Origin: Oricola nitratireducens
Lineage (GTDB): Bacteria > Pseudomonadota > Alphaproteobacteria > Rhizobiales > Rhizobiaceae
Length of the DNA stretch: 64,000 nt
Reading direction: 5' to 3'
NCBI RefSeq assembly: GCF_014904745.1
Contig: NZ_JACZCS010000050.1
Coordinates: forward strand, 124,001 to 188,000
Positions 1 through 9,276 of this stretch are shown here, one piece after another (within the stretch, counting starts at the first letter, position 1; each line of letters starts with the position of its first letter). A program made the translations under genes and the position numbers. The notes beneath the pieces were generated by a model. The model made no database searches. It was not told the origin of the DNA and saw only the letters and a program-made list of their open reading frames with translations.

Positions 1-520
1 CGATCTCCTGCTCGACGGCCTCCCGGTCGGAATCGCTCGCCAGAAGCGTTTCGACGATCGACCCGTCCATTCCGCATTCACGGGCGACGCCGAGGAGAAC
101 GCCGTGGTCGGCGATGTTCGCCCCTTCCAGGAAATACAGTTCGAACAGGCGATCGACGACGCGCGCCTGAACGCCCTCGCCCGCATTCTGTGCCCAGCGG
201 ATCAGGCGGTGGGCGTCGAGCGTATTGGGCGAGACCCTAATCGCATCGAAGCGGAACGGGATGCCTTCCATGGCGCCTGCTTCCTCAATGTTGCGGTAAA
301 GCGCCCTTGCACGCTCCAGTCCGCCGAACTTCTCCGCCAGATAGATATCGCGATCCTTGCCTTCGGGCGGCAACGTCGGATCGAGCTGGAAGGGGCGCCA
401 CTGGATCGTGACGGCGATCGCCGGATCGAGTTCCGAAAGCGCCTTCTCGAACCGCTTCTTGCCGATGAAACACCAGGGGCACATCACGTCAGAGATGATG
501 TCAATGTGGATCCCGGTCAT
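1..520 (-). CDS. FrnE-like DsbA-family thiol oxidoreductase, C-terminus outside window
   Basis: Thioredoxin-fold protein of the DsbA/FrnE (2-hydroxychromene-2-carboxylate isomerase-like) family. About 173 codons are visible; the gene runs off the left edge. The N-terminus reads HIDIISDVMCPWCFIGKKR, so the redox motif CPWC sits at residues 14-17 and there is no signal peptide, which points to a cytoplasmic enzyme. Family features follow: WRPFQLDP near residue 40, an alpha-helical insertion, and a DAHRLIRWA helix. The ATG at 520 overlaps the TGA of the upstream peptide-binding protein gene (ATGA), so the two are probably translated together. The physiological substrate is unknown. I infer a thiol-disulfide or isomerase role from the family only. 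Confidence 0.9.
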   Translation of the reverse strand, partial: MTGIHIDIISDVMCPWCFIGKKRFEKALSELDPAIAVTIQWRPFQLDPTLPPEGKDRDIYLAEKFGGLERARALYRNIEEAGAMEGIPFRFDAIRVSPNTLDAHRLIRWAQNAGEGVQARVVDRLFELYFLEGANIADHGVLLGVARECGMDGSIVETLLASDSDREAVEQEI

Positions 521-2331
521 TGTACCGACCACCATACCGGGAACTGGTAACCGTAGAGCGGAGTCTTTTCCGGGAATTTCAGGTGGTCCCAATAGGCGAC
601 CCAGGATTCGCGGATGTGGTAGAGCGGGATGACGTATTGGCCCGAGATCAGGATGCGGTCGAGGGCGCGGACCGCGGCGGCGAAATCCTCGCGGTCGCGC
701 GCGTTGATCAGCGCCTGGATCATCGCGTCGATCGCCGGGTCGGACGCGCCGGCATAGTTGAACGTGCCTTCGACATCGCGCGATTGCGACCCCCAGCGCC
801 AGATCTGCTCGGCGCCGGGCGACAGCGAAGCAGACAGGGTCGCGGCCGTCATGTCGTAGTCGTAACTTTGCCGCCGGGCCTGAAACTGGGCGTCGTCGAC
901 CGTGCGGACGGATACGTCGATCCCGAGCGCGCCGGCGGTTCGTTTGTAGGCGAGCGCCATCTTCTCCTCGCCGAGGCCGGACGTCATGATCTCGAAGGCC
1001 AACTGCTTGCCATCCTTCATCAATTTCCCGTCCTGAATCGAATAACCCGCTTCCATCAGTTTCTTCAGCGCTGCGCGCAGGACATTGCGGTCGCGGCCGG
1101 ACCCGTTGGTTTTTACCGGGTGGTATGTTCCGTCCATCACCGAGGGCAGGACGGCATCGGGGAACGGCGCCAGTAGCGCCTTTTCGCGCGCATCGGCGGG
1201 GCGGCCGATGGCGGAGAGCTCATCGGAGTTCTGCCAGAAAGATTCCGTGCGCGTGTAACGGCCGGAGAACAGGTTCCTGTTGACCCATTCGAAATCGAAC
1301 AGCATCGCCAGCGCCTGGCGGACATTGCGGTCGGAGAACTGCTCGCGGCGCGTGTTGAAGAAGAAACCGAGCATGCTTTGCGGCTTGTTGGAGACGAAGG
1401 AGGCCTTCTTCACCTTGCCTTCCTTGACGGCCGGAAAGTCGTAGGCCGTCTCCCACTGGGTCGGATCACCTTCGGGATAGACGTCGAACAGGCCCTTCTT
1501 GAAGGCCTCGAACAGGGCCGTCTGATCGCGGAAATATTCGACCGTGATCTTGTCGTAGTTATCGAAGCCACGCTTGGACGGAAGATCTTTCGCCCAATAG
1601 TCCGGATTGCGCCTGAAAACGATCCGCGTGCCGGGTTCGACGCTGTCGACGAGATAGGGACCGCTGCCAACCGGCGGCGTCAATGTCGACTGATCGAATG
1701 TCGCGACGTCGGTCGCATGCTTCGGCAGGACCGGCATCATCGCGATGATCAGCGGGAATTCGCGGTCCGCCTTGTCGTTGAAGGTGAACTTTACCTTGTT
1801 TTCGCCGGTCTTTTCGATCTTTTCGATCTTGTCCATCCGGCTGTTGTATGGCGGTCGGCCCTTTTCCGTCAGAACCTGGTAGGTGAAGATCACGTCTTCC
1901 GGCGTGATCGGAACGCCGTCCGACCACCGCGCCTTCGGATTGATCGTGAACTCGGCCCAGGTTCTGTCGGGATCGGTCTCGATCGATTGCGCGATCAGCC
2001 CGTACATGGTGAAGGGCTCGTCGCGCGAGCGTTGCATCAGGGATTCATAGACGAGATTGCCATAGTCCGGGTCGACGATGCCGCGCGCGGTCGTGCGCAT
2101 GCTGGCGAGAATGAACGGATTCAGATTGTCGAACGTGCCGCGCACGCCATAGGTGATCGATCCGCCCTTCGGCGCGTCGGGATTGGCGTAGGGGAAATGG
2201 GTGTAATCGGCGGGCAGCGCCGGCTTGCCGTGCATGGCGATGCCATACATCGGCTCGGCGCCCGCATTCGACGCCATGACGGCTGCAACCAAAGCGAAAA
2301 ATCCGAACCAGCGGCTGATCCGAAAGCCCAT
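517..2331 (-). CDS. YejA-like extracellular peptide-binding protein of an ABC importer
   Basis: Periplasmic solute-binding protein of family 5 (SBP_bac_5), about 604 residues. It has a signal peptide of about 22 residues ending near SNAGA. The mature N-terminus has the YejA-type phrases GIAMHGKPALPADYTHFPYA and NPDAPKGG; further on come RWSDGVPITPEDV and GSGPYLV, typical of oligopeptide binders. I chose the ATG at 2331 because it gives the signal peptide and has GGAG about ten bases upstream; an in-frame start 23 codons earlier would bury the signal. No permease or ATPase genes adjoin it. The neighbour downstream is the FrnE-like gene, so the transport partners must lie elsewhere. Related YejA proteins import oligopeptides, including microcin C in enterobacteria; the ligand here is not predictable. 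Confidence 0.9.
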   Translation of the reverse strand: MGFRISRWFGFFALVAAVMASNAGAEPMYGIAMHGKPALPADYTHFPYANPDAPKGGSITYGVRGTFDNLNPFILASMRTTARGIVDPDYGNLVYESLMQRSRDEPFTMYGLIAQSIETDPDRTWAEFTINPKARWSDGVPITPEDVIFTYQVLTEKGRPPYNSRMDKIEKIEKTGENKVKFTFNDKADREFPLIIAMMPVLPKHATDVATFDQSTLTPPVGSGPYLVDSVEPGTRIVFRRNPDYWAKDLPSKRGFDNYDKITVEYFRDQTALFEAFKKGLFDVYPEGDPTQWETAYDFPAVKEGKVKKASFVSNKPQSMLGFFFNTRREQFSDRNVRQALAMLFDFEWVNRNLFSGRYTRTESFWQNSDELSAIGRPADAREKALLAPFPDAVLPSVMDGTYHPVKTNGSGRDRNVLRAALKKLMEAGYSIQDGKLMKDGKQLAFEIMTSGLGEEKMALAYKRTAGALGIDVSVRTVDDAQFQARRQSYDYDMTAATLSASLSPGAEQIWRWGSQSRDVEGTFNYAGASDPAIDAMIQALINARDREDFAAAVRALDRILISGQYVIPLYHIRESWVAYWDHLKFPEKTPLYGYQFPVWWSVQ

Positions 2332-2554
2332 ATGCGCTTCTCCATGTGTCGGCATCGTGCAGATTCGGAAACTAACACGGGCATTGGGCGAATTCAGCAC
2401 CGGGCGGGAAATTCATCACATTCACCACGCGGGGCTGGAATTGATAGCGTTGCATGTGTATCACACCGCGCGAAACGCCTCGTCATGGTGTAGCCTTAAT
2501 TACACAGCACCGGTCCGCTCGACCGAATATCGCAAATAAAAAGGATGCAGCTTC

Positions 2555-3184
2555 ATGCGCGCCAATTTGATCAAGACAATTGCCTTCCTGATGTCAGCGA
2601 GCGTCGCTGCGGCGGGCGCGGTGTCGTCCGCCTCCGCACAGCAGCAGAACGCACAGCAGCAGGTGCCGCAGGGCTGGTTCAAGGTCTGCTCGAAACAGGA
2701 AGACAACGACATCTGCAACGTCCAGTTCATTCGCGCCGCCAATACCGGCCAGTTGCTGACCGCCGTGAACCTTATCCAGATCACCGGCAAGGTGAACCGC
2801 GCCATCTTCCAGATCGCCGTTCCGACCGGCCGCGTCATTCCGGCCGGTATCGGCATGCAGATCGACGGCGGACAGACCCAAAAGATCAACTATGCGATTT
2901 GCCTGCCGGATCGCTGCATTGCCGAAGCTCCGCTGACCGATGCGCTTGTCGCTTCGCTGAAAAAGGGCGGCGAGCTGACGCTCACCTCGATCAATTTCCA
3001 GAACCAGCCGAACCCGATCCAGGTTTCGCTCTCCGGTTTCACCGCCGCGTTCGATGGCGAGCCGCTGAAGCAGTCGGAAGTCGAAAGCCGCCAGCAGCAG
3101 CTGCAGCAGGCCATCGAGAAGCGGCGCGAGGATTTCCAGAAGCGGCTGCTCGAGGAACAGCAGAAGGCCAAGCAGGGCAACTGA
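2555..3184 (+). CDS. Invasion-associated locus B (IalB) family periplasmic protein
   Basis: Secreted protein of 209 residues. A clear signal peptide ends at ASA (residues 26-28), followed by a Gln-rich stretch. The body has the IalB pattern: GWFKVCSKQEDNDICNVQ, then NRAIFQIAVPTGRVIPAGIGMQ, then YAICLPDRCIAE. The four cysteines probably form two disulfides in the periplasm. The C-terminal 40 residues are a charged Gln/Glu/Lys helix, likely coiled. IalB was named in Bartonella for erythrocyte invasion, but the family is widespread in free-living Hyphomicrobiales, where its role is unclear. It is transcribed away from the YejA-like gene and ends just before a strong terminator. AAGGA lies about ten bases before the ATG. 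Confidence 0.92.
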   Translation: MRANLIKTIAFLMSASVAAAGAVSSASAQQQNAQQQVPQGWFKVCSKQEDNDICNVQFIRAANTGQLLTAVNLIQITGKVNRAIFQIAVPTGRVIPAGIGMQIDGGQTQKINYAICLPDRCIAEAPLTDALVASLKKGGELTLTSINFQNQPNPIQVSLSGFTAAFDGEPLKQSEVESRQQQLQQAIEKRREDFQKRLLEEQQKAKQGN

Positions 3185-3206
3185 GTACCTGTCACAGCAA
3201 TCAAAA

Positions 3207-3235
3207 CAAAACGGGGCCGCGAGGCCCCGTTTTCG
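3207..3235. terminator. Bidirectional rho-independent terminator between ialB-family gene and mfd
   Basis: A seven-pair GC stem (CGGGGCC at 3212-3218 and GGCCCCG at 3223-3229) with a four-base loop is flanked by AAAA on the left and TTTT on the right. It can therefore end transcription from the plus-strand IalB gene and from the minus-strand mfd gene, whose stop lies about 20 bases to the right. Confidence 0.9.
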
Positions 3236-3253
3236 TTTCCGGAGTGCGGTTTT

Positions 3254-6200
3254 CTATGCGGCCTTCTCGGTCACCGCCTCGGCAAGACGCGCAAGCTTGG
3301 TCGCGAGGATCGCGCTGCCCGCCAGACGTTTCGCCGGAGTCGGCCAGTCGCGCGAAAAGAAGATCGACTGGTCGGGCCGGATCTTCGCCATCGAGCCCTG
3401 CTCGCCGATGAAAGCGACAAGCCCGGCCGGATCTGCGAATTCCTTGTTGCGGAACTGGATCACGGCACCCTTCGGGCCGGCGTCCAGCTTCTCGACATTG
3501 GCCTTGCGGCACAGCGCCTTGATGTAGACGACCTTGAGGAGATGCTCGACGTCGTCAGGCATCGGCCCGAAGCGGTCGGTCAGTTCCGCGCCGAATGCGT
3601 CGATATCCCTGATCTCCTCGAGTTCGCCGAGCCGGCGATAGAGCGACAGACGCAATTGCAGATCGCCGACATAGGATTCCGGGATCATGACGGAGGTTCC
3701 GACCGCGATCTGCGGCGACCACTGGCCGTGGTCGTCGACCACCTCGCCCTTCATCTCCATCACCGCTTCCTCGAGCATCTGCTGATAGAGCTCGAAGCCG
3801 ACCTCCTTGATATGGCCCGACTGCTCCTCGCCGAGCAGATTGCCGCCGCCGCGAATGTCGAGATCGTGGCTGGCAAGCTGGAAGCCGGCCCCCAGAGAAT
3901 CGAGCGACTGCAAAACCTTCAGGCGCCGTTCCGCCGTCTTGGTCAACATCTTGTTGGCCGGCAAGGTCAGGAGCGCATAGGCGCGGACCTTGGACCGGCC
4001 GACGCGGCCGCGGATCTGGTACAGCTGCGCCAGGCCGAACATGTCGGCGCGGTGGACGATCATGGTGTTGGCGGTCGGGATATCGAGACCGGATTCGACG
4101 ATCGTGGTCGACAGCAGCACGTCATAGCGCCCGTCGTAGAAGGCATTCATGATGTCGTCGAGTTCGCCCGGCGCCATCTGGCCATGGGCGACCGCGACCT
4201 TCAGTTCGGACACATGCTCGTCCAGGAACGCCTTCACGTCCTTGAGGTCGGAGATGCGCGGGCAGACATAGAAGCTCTGGCCGCCGCGATAGCGTTCGCG
4301 CAGCAGTGTCTCGCGGATGATCAACGGATCAAACGGCGACACGAATGTGCGCACGGCAAGCCGGTCCACCGGCGGCGTCGAGATCAGCGACAATTCGCGC
4401 ACTCCGGTCAGCGCCAGTTGCAGCGTGCGCGGAATCGGCGTCGCCGACAGCGTCAGCACATGGACGTCGGACTTCAGCTCCTTCAGCCGTTCCTTGTGCT
4501 TGACGCCGAAATGCTGCTCCTCGTCGACGATCACCAGACCCAGGTTCTTGAAGCTGATGGACTGGCCGAGCAGCGCATGCGTGCCGATGACGATGTCGAC
4601 GCTGCCGTCGGCGATGCCCTTCTTGGCTTCGGCGAGCGCCTTCGGCCCGGCGAGGCGCGAGGCATGGGCGATATTGACCGGCAGGCCGCGGAAGCGCTCC
4701 GAGAAGGAACGGAAATGCTGGCGGGCCAGCAGCGTGGTCGGCACCACGACGGCCACCTGCACACCGTTCAGGGCCGCCACGAAGGCGGCACGGATCGCAA
4801 CCTCGGTCTTGCCGAAGCCGACATCGCCGCAGACCAGCCTGTCCATCGGCCTGCCGGCGACGAGGTCGCCGACAACGGCGTCGATCGCGGTCAACTGGTC
4901 GTCGGTTTCGTCATAGGGAAAGCGGGCCGAAAATTCATCGTAAAGGCCTTCCGGCGGACGCAGGACCGGTGCGGTGCGCGTTTCGCGGGCGGCTGCGATC
5001 CTGATCAGATGCCCGGCCATATCGAGCAGGCGTTTCTTCAGTTTCGCCTTGCGCGCCTGCCAGGCGCCGCCGCCAAGCCGGTCGAGCACGGCGGTACTGG
5101 CATCCGATCCGTAACGCGACAGGAGTTCGATGTTTTCGACCGGCAGGAACAGCCGTCCGTCGCCGGCATAGACGATCTCCAGGCAGTCATGCGGCGCGCC
5201 TGCGGCTTGAATAGTGCGCAGGCCGACGAACTGGCCGATGCCGTGGTCGACATGGACGACGATGTCGCCTTCGGCCAGCGCCGAGGCTTCCGAGATGAAA
5301 TCGGACGCCTTCTTACGCCGGCGGTGACGCACCAGCCGGTCGCCGAGAATGTCCTGTTCGGCGACAAGCGCGAAGGCTTGGGTCTCGAAGCCGTGTTCGA
5401 TCGACAGGACCGCGGCCGGAATGCGGGTACGGTTGAACGCCATCGCGACGCCGATGCCGGACACCGTCTCGATGCCCTCGAGCGAATGTTCCTCCAGAAT
5501 CTGGATCAGGCGGTTCAGCGAGCCCTCGCTCCAACCGGCCAGGAACACGCGCTTGTCGTTCGCCCTCAGGCCGGCGATGTGCCGTGCCGCCATGTCGAAG
5601 ACATTGGCTTGCTTGTCGGCCCGTTCGAGCGCGAAATTGCGTCCGGAGGCGATGCCGAGGTCGAAGACGGTCACCCCGGCGGTTTCCGGCACGCCGAATG
5701 GCGACAAATCGATCGTCAGCCGGGTCGACGCCCGCTTGATCGCCTCTTCCGGCTGCAGGTAGAGCGAGTCCGGCGGCAAGGGCTTGTAGGGAACACCGTC
5801 GCCGCCGAGCGCGCCGTCCGACTGGCCTTGTCTCGCCTGATAATGATCCTCGATCATGGTGCGGCGCTCGGTCAGCGCCTCCCTGGTCAGGTTCTCCATC
5901 ACGACCGGCGCGTCCGGCAGGCAATCGAACAGCGTCGTCAGTCCTTCGTGAAAGAGCGGCAGCCAGTGCTCCATGCCCGCGAAACGCTGCTGGCTGGTGA
6001 TCGAGGCGTAGAGCGCATCATCGCGGGTCGGCGCACCGAACGTCGAGAGATAGCCCTGACGGAACCGCGCGACGCTTTCGGCCGTCAGCGAAATCTCGCT
6101 TGCCGGCTGGAGGATGAATTCCGTCTTCTGGCCGGTCGTGCGCTGGGTTGCCGGATCGAAGGCGCGCACGCTTTCCAGCGTGTCGCCGAAGAAATCCAGC

Positions 6201-6781
6201 CGGACGGCTTCCGGCGTTCCCGGCGCGAAGATGTCGAGGATACCGCCGCGCACGGCAAATTCGCCGACTTCACGAACGGTCGGGACGCGCTCGAAACCGG
6301 CCGTTGCGAGCGTGGTGACGATATCGTCCATGCGGACATGCTGCCCGGGTTTCGCCGATATCATTTGTCCGGCGATCGCGTCGGGAAACGGCATGCGCTG
6401 AAGGATGGCGTTGGCCGTCGTCAGCACGACCGCCGGAGACGGTTTCCCGCGCAGTTGCGCGAAACGCGTCATTGCCGCAAGGCGCCGCGCGGAGACATCC
6501 GATCCCGGCGACACGCGGTCATAGGGCAGACAATCCCAGGCCGGGAAGTTGATGACCTCGATATCGGGCGCGACGAAGGAAAAGACCTGCTCCCAGTCGG
6601 CAAGGCCCGCGCCGTCGCGCGCGACATAAATCACGGGACCGCCATTGGCCGCCGCCTTCGAGCACAATGCGTTGACGACGAAGGGTTCGGCTCCGGCGGC
6701 AACACCGGAAAAGACGACGCGCCCGGCGTCGGCCGGAATGTCGGGCACGTCGATCCAGCCTTTTTTGGCTTTCGCGCTCAT
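3254..6781 (-). CDS. mfd: Transcription-repair coupling factor Mfd
   Basis: ATP-dependent DNA translocase of 1175 residues that removes stalled RNA polymerase and recruits UvrA. The order is standard: a UvrB-like N-terminal module, the CarD-like RNA-polymerase-interacting domain (starting near ALAEGDIVVHVDHGIGQFVG), then the two RecA-like motor lobes with Walker A GDVGFGKTE, the DEEQHFG box and SATPIPRT motif III. The RecG-like TRG region and a C-terminal domain follow. I chose ATG at 6781 because it matches the family N-terminus (MSAKAKKGW) and overlaps the sdhE stop as ATGA. An ORF extension of 29 codons upstream is inside sdhE and unlikely. Full length and intact. Confidence 0.97.
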   Translation of the reverse strand: MSAKAKKGWIDVPDIPADAGRVVFSGVAAGAEPFVVNALCSKAAANGGPVIYVARDGAGLADWEQVFSFVAPDIEVINFPAWDCLPYDRVSPGSDVSARRLAAMTRFAQLRGKPSPAVVLTTANAILQRMPFPDAIAGQMISAKPGQHVRMDDIVTTLATAGFERVPTVREVGEFAVRGGILDIFAPGTPEAVRLDFFGDTLESVRAFDPATQRTTGQKTEFILQPASEISLTAESVARFRQGYLSTFGAPTRDDALYASITSQQRFAGMEHWLPLFHEGLTTLFDCLPDAPVVMENLTREALTERRTMIEDHYQARQGQSDGALGGDGVPYKPLPPDSLYLQPEEAIKRASTRLTIDLSPFGVPETAGVTVFDLGIASGRNFALERADKQANVFDMAARHIAGLRANDKRVFLAGWSEGSLNRLIQILEEHSLEGIETVSGIGVAMAFNRTRIPAAVLSIEHGFETQAFALVAEQDILGDRLVRHRRRKKASDFISEASALAEGDIVVHVDHGIGQFVGLRTIQAAGAPHDCLEIVYAGDGRLFLPVENIELLSRYGSDASTAVLDRLGGGAWQARKAKLKKRLLDMAGHLIRIAAARETRTAPVLRPPEGLYDEFSARFPYDETDDQLTAIDAVVGDLVAGRPMDRLVCGDVGFGKTEVAIRAAFVAALNGVQVAVVVPTTLLARQHFRSFSERFRGLPVNIAHASRLAGPKALAEAKKGIADGSVDIVIGTHALLGQSISFKNLGLVIVDEEQHFGVKHKERLKELKSDVHVLTLSATPIPRTLQLALTGVRELSLISTPPVDRLAVRTFVSPFDPLIIRETLLRERYRGGQSFYVCPRISDLKDVKAFLDEHVSELKVAVAHGQMAPGELDDIMNAFYDGRYDVLLSTTIVESGLDIPTANTMIVHRADMFGLAQLYQIRGRVGRSKVRAYALLTLPANKMLTKTAERRLKVLQSLDSLGAGFQLASHDLDIRGGGNLLGEEQSGHIKEVGFELYQQMLEEAVMEMKGEVVDDHGQWSPQIAVGTSVMIPESYVGDLQLRLSLYRRLGELEEIRDIDAFGAELTDRFGPMPDDVEHLLKVVYIKALCRKANVEKLDAGPKGAVIQFRNKEFADPAGLVAFIGEQGSMAKIRPDQSIFFSRDWPTPAKRLAGSAILATKLARLAEAVTEKAA

Positions 6782-7068
6782 GGCAGATCTATTCCGTGGA
6801 ATTCGCAGATCGCACGAAACAGCGGGGTGTCGTGCGATGCCGGAACGGGCCCCTCGCCCGTGAACCACTTGAAAAGATCGCGGTCGAGGACTTCGAGCAG
6901 GTCCTCGAAAACCACCAGATCATCGGCCGTCATATGTTCCGAGTGCGCGTCAGCGAACTTGCCGAGCAGCAGGTCCATTTCCTTCATGCCACGATGCCAT
7001 GCGCGGAATTTCGCGCGGCGGCGGCGCGCATCGAGGTCGGTGACGGTTTCCGGTCCGGACGGGATCAT
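6778..7068 (-). CDS. sdhE: Succinate dehydrogenase assembly factor SdhE (FAD assembly factor)
   Basis: Small acidic helical protein of 96 residues in the SdhE/Sdh5/CptB family, which promotes covalent FAD attachment to the SdhA flavoprotein. The family signature RGMKEMDLLLGKFA is present in the N-terminal third, where RGxxE contacts the flavoprotein; FEDLLEVLDRDLFKWFTGE follows. The ATG at 7068 gives the expected length; an upstream in-frame extension is not family-like. Its stop overlaps the mfd start, and the gene is divergent from recG across about 100 bases. This sdhE-mfd/recG arrangement recurs in alphaproteobacteria, though it has no evident functional logic. Confidence 0.9.
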   Translation of the reverse strand: MIPSGPETVTDLDARRRRAKFRAWHRGMKEMDLLLGKFADAHSEHMTADDLVVFEDLLEVLDRDLFKWFTGEGPVPASHDTPLFRAICEFHGIDLP

Positions 7069-7167
7069 GGCTGCATCTTTGCGGTCAAGGAGGATGGACG
7101 CGATATAACGCCGGGACTGGCACTTGTCAGCCTTGATCGGCCCTTCACCGGGATTAAAGATGGCGGC

Positions 7168-9276
7168 ATGCGCCCGAATGTCCTCGATCCCCTGTTTGCG
7201 CCCGTCAGCGTTGTCGACGGTATCGGCCCGCGGATCGCGAAACTTCTGTGCAACCTGCTGCCGGTCCCGGAATCGATGCAGGAACCGCGCGTTCTCGGGC
7301 TCGTCTTCCATCTGCCGCACTCGATCATCGACCGGCGCAAGCAGCCGGGGATCGCCTTTGCGCCGGAAGGCGCGATCGTGACGCTGAAGGTGCGGATCGA
7401 CCGCCACCAGCCCTCGCCGCGCGGGCGCAGTAATGTACCCTACCGGGTTTTCGCCCATGACGAGACGGGCGAGATCGGCTTCGTCTTCTTTCATTCCAAA
7501 CCGGCCTGGCTGGAAAAGACGTTGCCCGTGGGCGAGATCATGCTCGTTTCCGGCCGGGTGGAATGGTTCAACGGACGCCCGACCATGGTGCATCCGGACC
7601 ATATCGTCAGCGAGGCGAACGCCGCCGACCTGCCGCTCGTCGAACCGGTCTATCCGCTAACGGCAGGCGTTTCGCCCAAGGTGTTGCGCAAGGCGATCCT
7701 GTCGGCGCTGGAACGCGTTCCCGACCTGCCCGAGTGGATCGATCCGCATGTCGTTGCAAAACATGGGTTTTCCGGGTTTCGGGAGAGCCTGGCGCGATTG
7801 CACGGACCGCGCGACGAGGCCGATGTCGATCTGCAGAATCCCGCGCGACGGCGCCTCGCCTATGACGAACTGCTCGCCGGACAGTTGGCGCTCGGCCTGG
7901 TGCGCCGGAAACTGAAGAAAACCGCCGGCCGCGTTTTCCAGGGCAGCGGCGATCTCGCCGCGCGCATTCGCGAGGCCTTCGGCCATCGCTTGACCGAGGC
8001 GCAGGAGCGCTCGCTTGGCGAAATCCGTATCGACCAGGAGAAGCCCGAGCGGATGCTGCGGCTTCTGCAGGGCGATGTCGGTTCGGGCAAGACCATCGTC
8101 GCGCTGCTTGCGATGGCGAACGTCATCGAATCGGGCGCGCAGGCGGCGATGATGGCGCCCACGGAAATCCTCGCCCGCCAGCACTTCGCATCGATCAGCC
8201 CGCTGGCGCGCGCCGCCGGGCTGCGCATCGAGATCCTGACGGGGCGCGAAAAGGGCAAGGCGCGCGATGAAACGCTAGCCGCGCTGAAGGCCGGCGACAT
8301 CGACATTCTCGTCGGCACGCACGCGCTGTTCCAGGAAAGCGTGCAGTTTCGCGATCTCGGCCTCGCGGTCGTCGACGAGCAGCACCGGTTCGGCGTGCAC
8401 CAGCGTCTGTTGCTTTCCTCGAAGGGTCAGCACTCCGACATGCTGGTGATGACGGCGACGCCTATCCCTCGGACGCTGGTTCTCACCGCTTACGGCGACA
8501 TGGACGTCTCCAAGCTCGATACCAAGCCGCCGGGCCGCCAGCCGGTAAAAACCGTCACCGTTCCGCTCGTCCGGCTGGACGAAGTCGTCGATCGGGTCCG
8601 CAACGCCATCGCCAACGGTCAGAAGGTCTACTGGATCTGCCCGCTTGTCGAAGAAAACGAGGAGTTGAAGGTCGCTTCGGCGGAGGAACGGTTCGATACC
8701 CTGAAAAAGGTCATCAGCGCGCCGCTCGGTCTCGTCCACGGCCGCATGAAGGGCGACGAGAAGGACGCTGTGATGCAGGCCTTCAAGCAGGGCGACATCC
8801 GGCTTCTCGTCGCAACCACGGTGATCGAGGTCGGTGTCGATGTGCCGGACGCGACGATCATGGTGATCGAACACGCCGAGCGCTTCGGCCTCGCCCAGTT
8901 GCATCAGCTGCGCGGGCGGGTCGGACGCGGCAGCGATCATTCCACCTGCCTGCTGCTCTACAAGGAGCCGCTCGGCGAAGTGGCGCATGCCAGGCTGGCG
9001 ATCATGCGGGAAACCGAAGACGGGTTTCGGATCGCCGAGGAGGACCTGAAGCTGCGCGGCGAAGGCGAAATCCTCGGCACGCGGCAATCGGGCGCCGCGA
9101 ATTACAGGCTCGCCTCGCTGGCCGACCACGCCGATCTTCTCGAGATCGCGCGCGACGACGCCCGACTGGTCATCGAAACCGATGCCGATCTGCACTCGGA
9201 ACGCGGCAAGGCACTGCGCACCTTGCTCTACCTGTTCGAGCGCGACGAGGCGATCCGGCTTCTGCGGGCGGGCTAG
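7168..9276 (+). CDS. recG: ATP-dependent DNA helicase RecG
   Basis: Branch-migrating helicase of 702 residues that rescues stalled replication forks and Holliday junctions. It has an N-terminal wedge/OB region (with [13 protein letters not shown]-like strands), then Walker [11 protein letters not shown], the [11 protein letters not shown] box, [10 protein letters not shown], and C-terminal motor motifs [12 protein letters not shown] and [10 protein letters not shown] chose ATG 7168 (protein start [10 protein letters not shown]) because it fits the family length and lies outside sdhE; the open frame extends 124 codons further upstream through sdhE without family similarity. The TAG stop overlaps the TAG stop of convergent glmU in the palindrome CTAG. 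Confidence 0.97.
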   Translation: MRPNVLDPLFAPVSVVDGIGPRIAKLLCNLLPVPESMQEPRVLGLVFHLPHSIIDRRKQPGIAFAPEGAIVTLKVRIDRHQPSPRGRSNVPYRVFAHDETGEIGFVFFHSKPAWLEKTLPVGEIMLVSGRVEWFNGRPTMVHPDHIVSEANAADLPLVEPVYPLTAGVSPKVLRKAILSALERVPDLPEWIDPHVVAKHGFSGFRESLARLHGPRDEADVDLQNPARRRLAYDELLAGQLALGLVRRKLKKTAGRVFQGSGDLAARIREAFGHRLTEAQERSLGEIRIDQEKPERMLRLLQGDVGSGKTIVALLAMANVIESGAQAAMMAPTEILARQHFASISPLARAAGLRIEILTGREKGKARDETLAALKAGDIDILVGTHALFQESVQFRDLGLAVVDEQHRFGVHQRLLLSSKGQHSDMLVMTATPIPRTLVLTAYGDMDVSKLDTKPPGRQPVKTVTVPLVRLDEVVDRVRNAIANGQKVYWICPLVEENEELKVASAEERFDTLKKVISAPLGLVHGRMKGDEKDAVMQAFKQGDIRLLVATTVIEVGVDVPDATIMVIEHAERFGLAQLHQLRGRVGRGSDHSTCLLLYKEPLGEVAHARLAIMRETEDGFRIAEEDLKLRGEGEILGTRQSGAANYRLASLADHADLLEIARDDARLVIETDADLHSERGKALRTLLYLFERDEAIRLLRAG

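Noticed and set aside
3542-7108. Plus-strand open frame of 1188 codons opposite mfd
   Set aside because: Fully antisense to an intact mfd gene; long shadow frames are expected at this GC content. The protein is Arg-, Asp- and His-rich with no domain.
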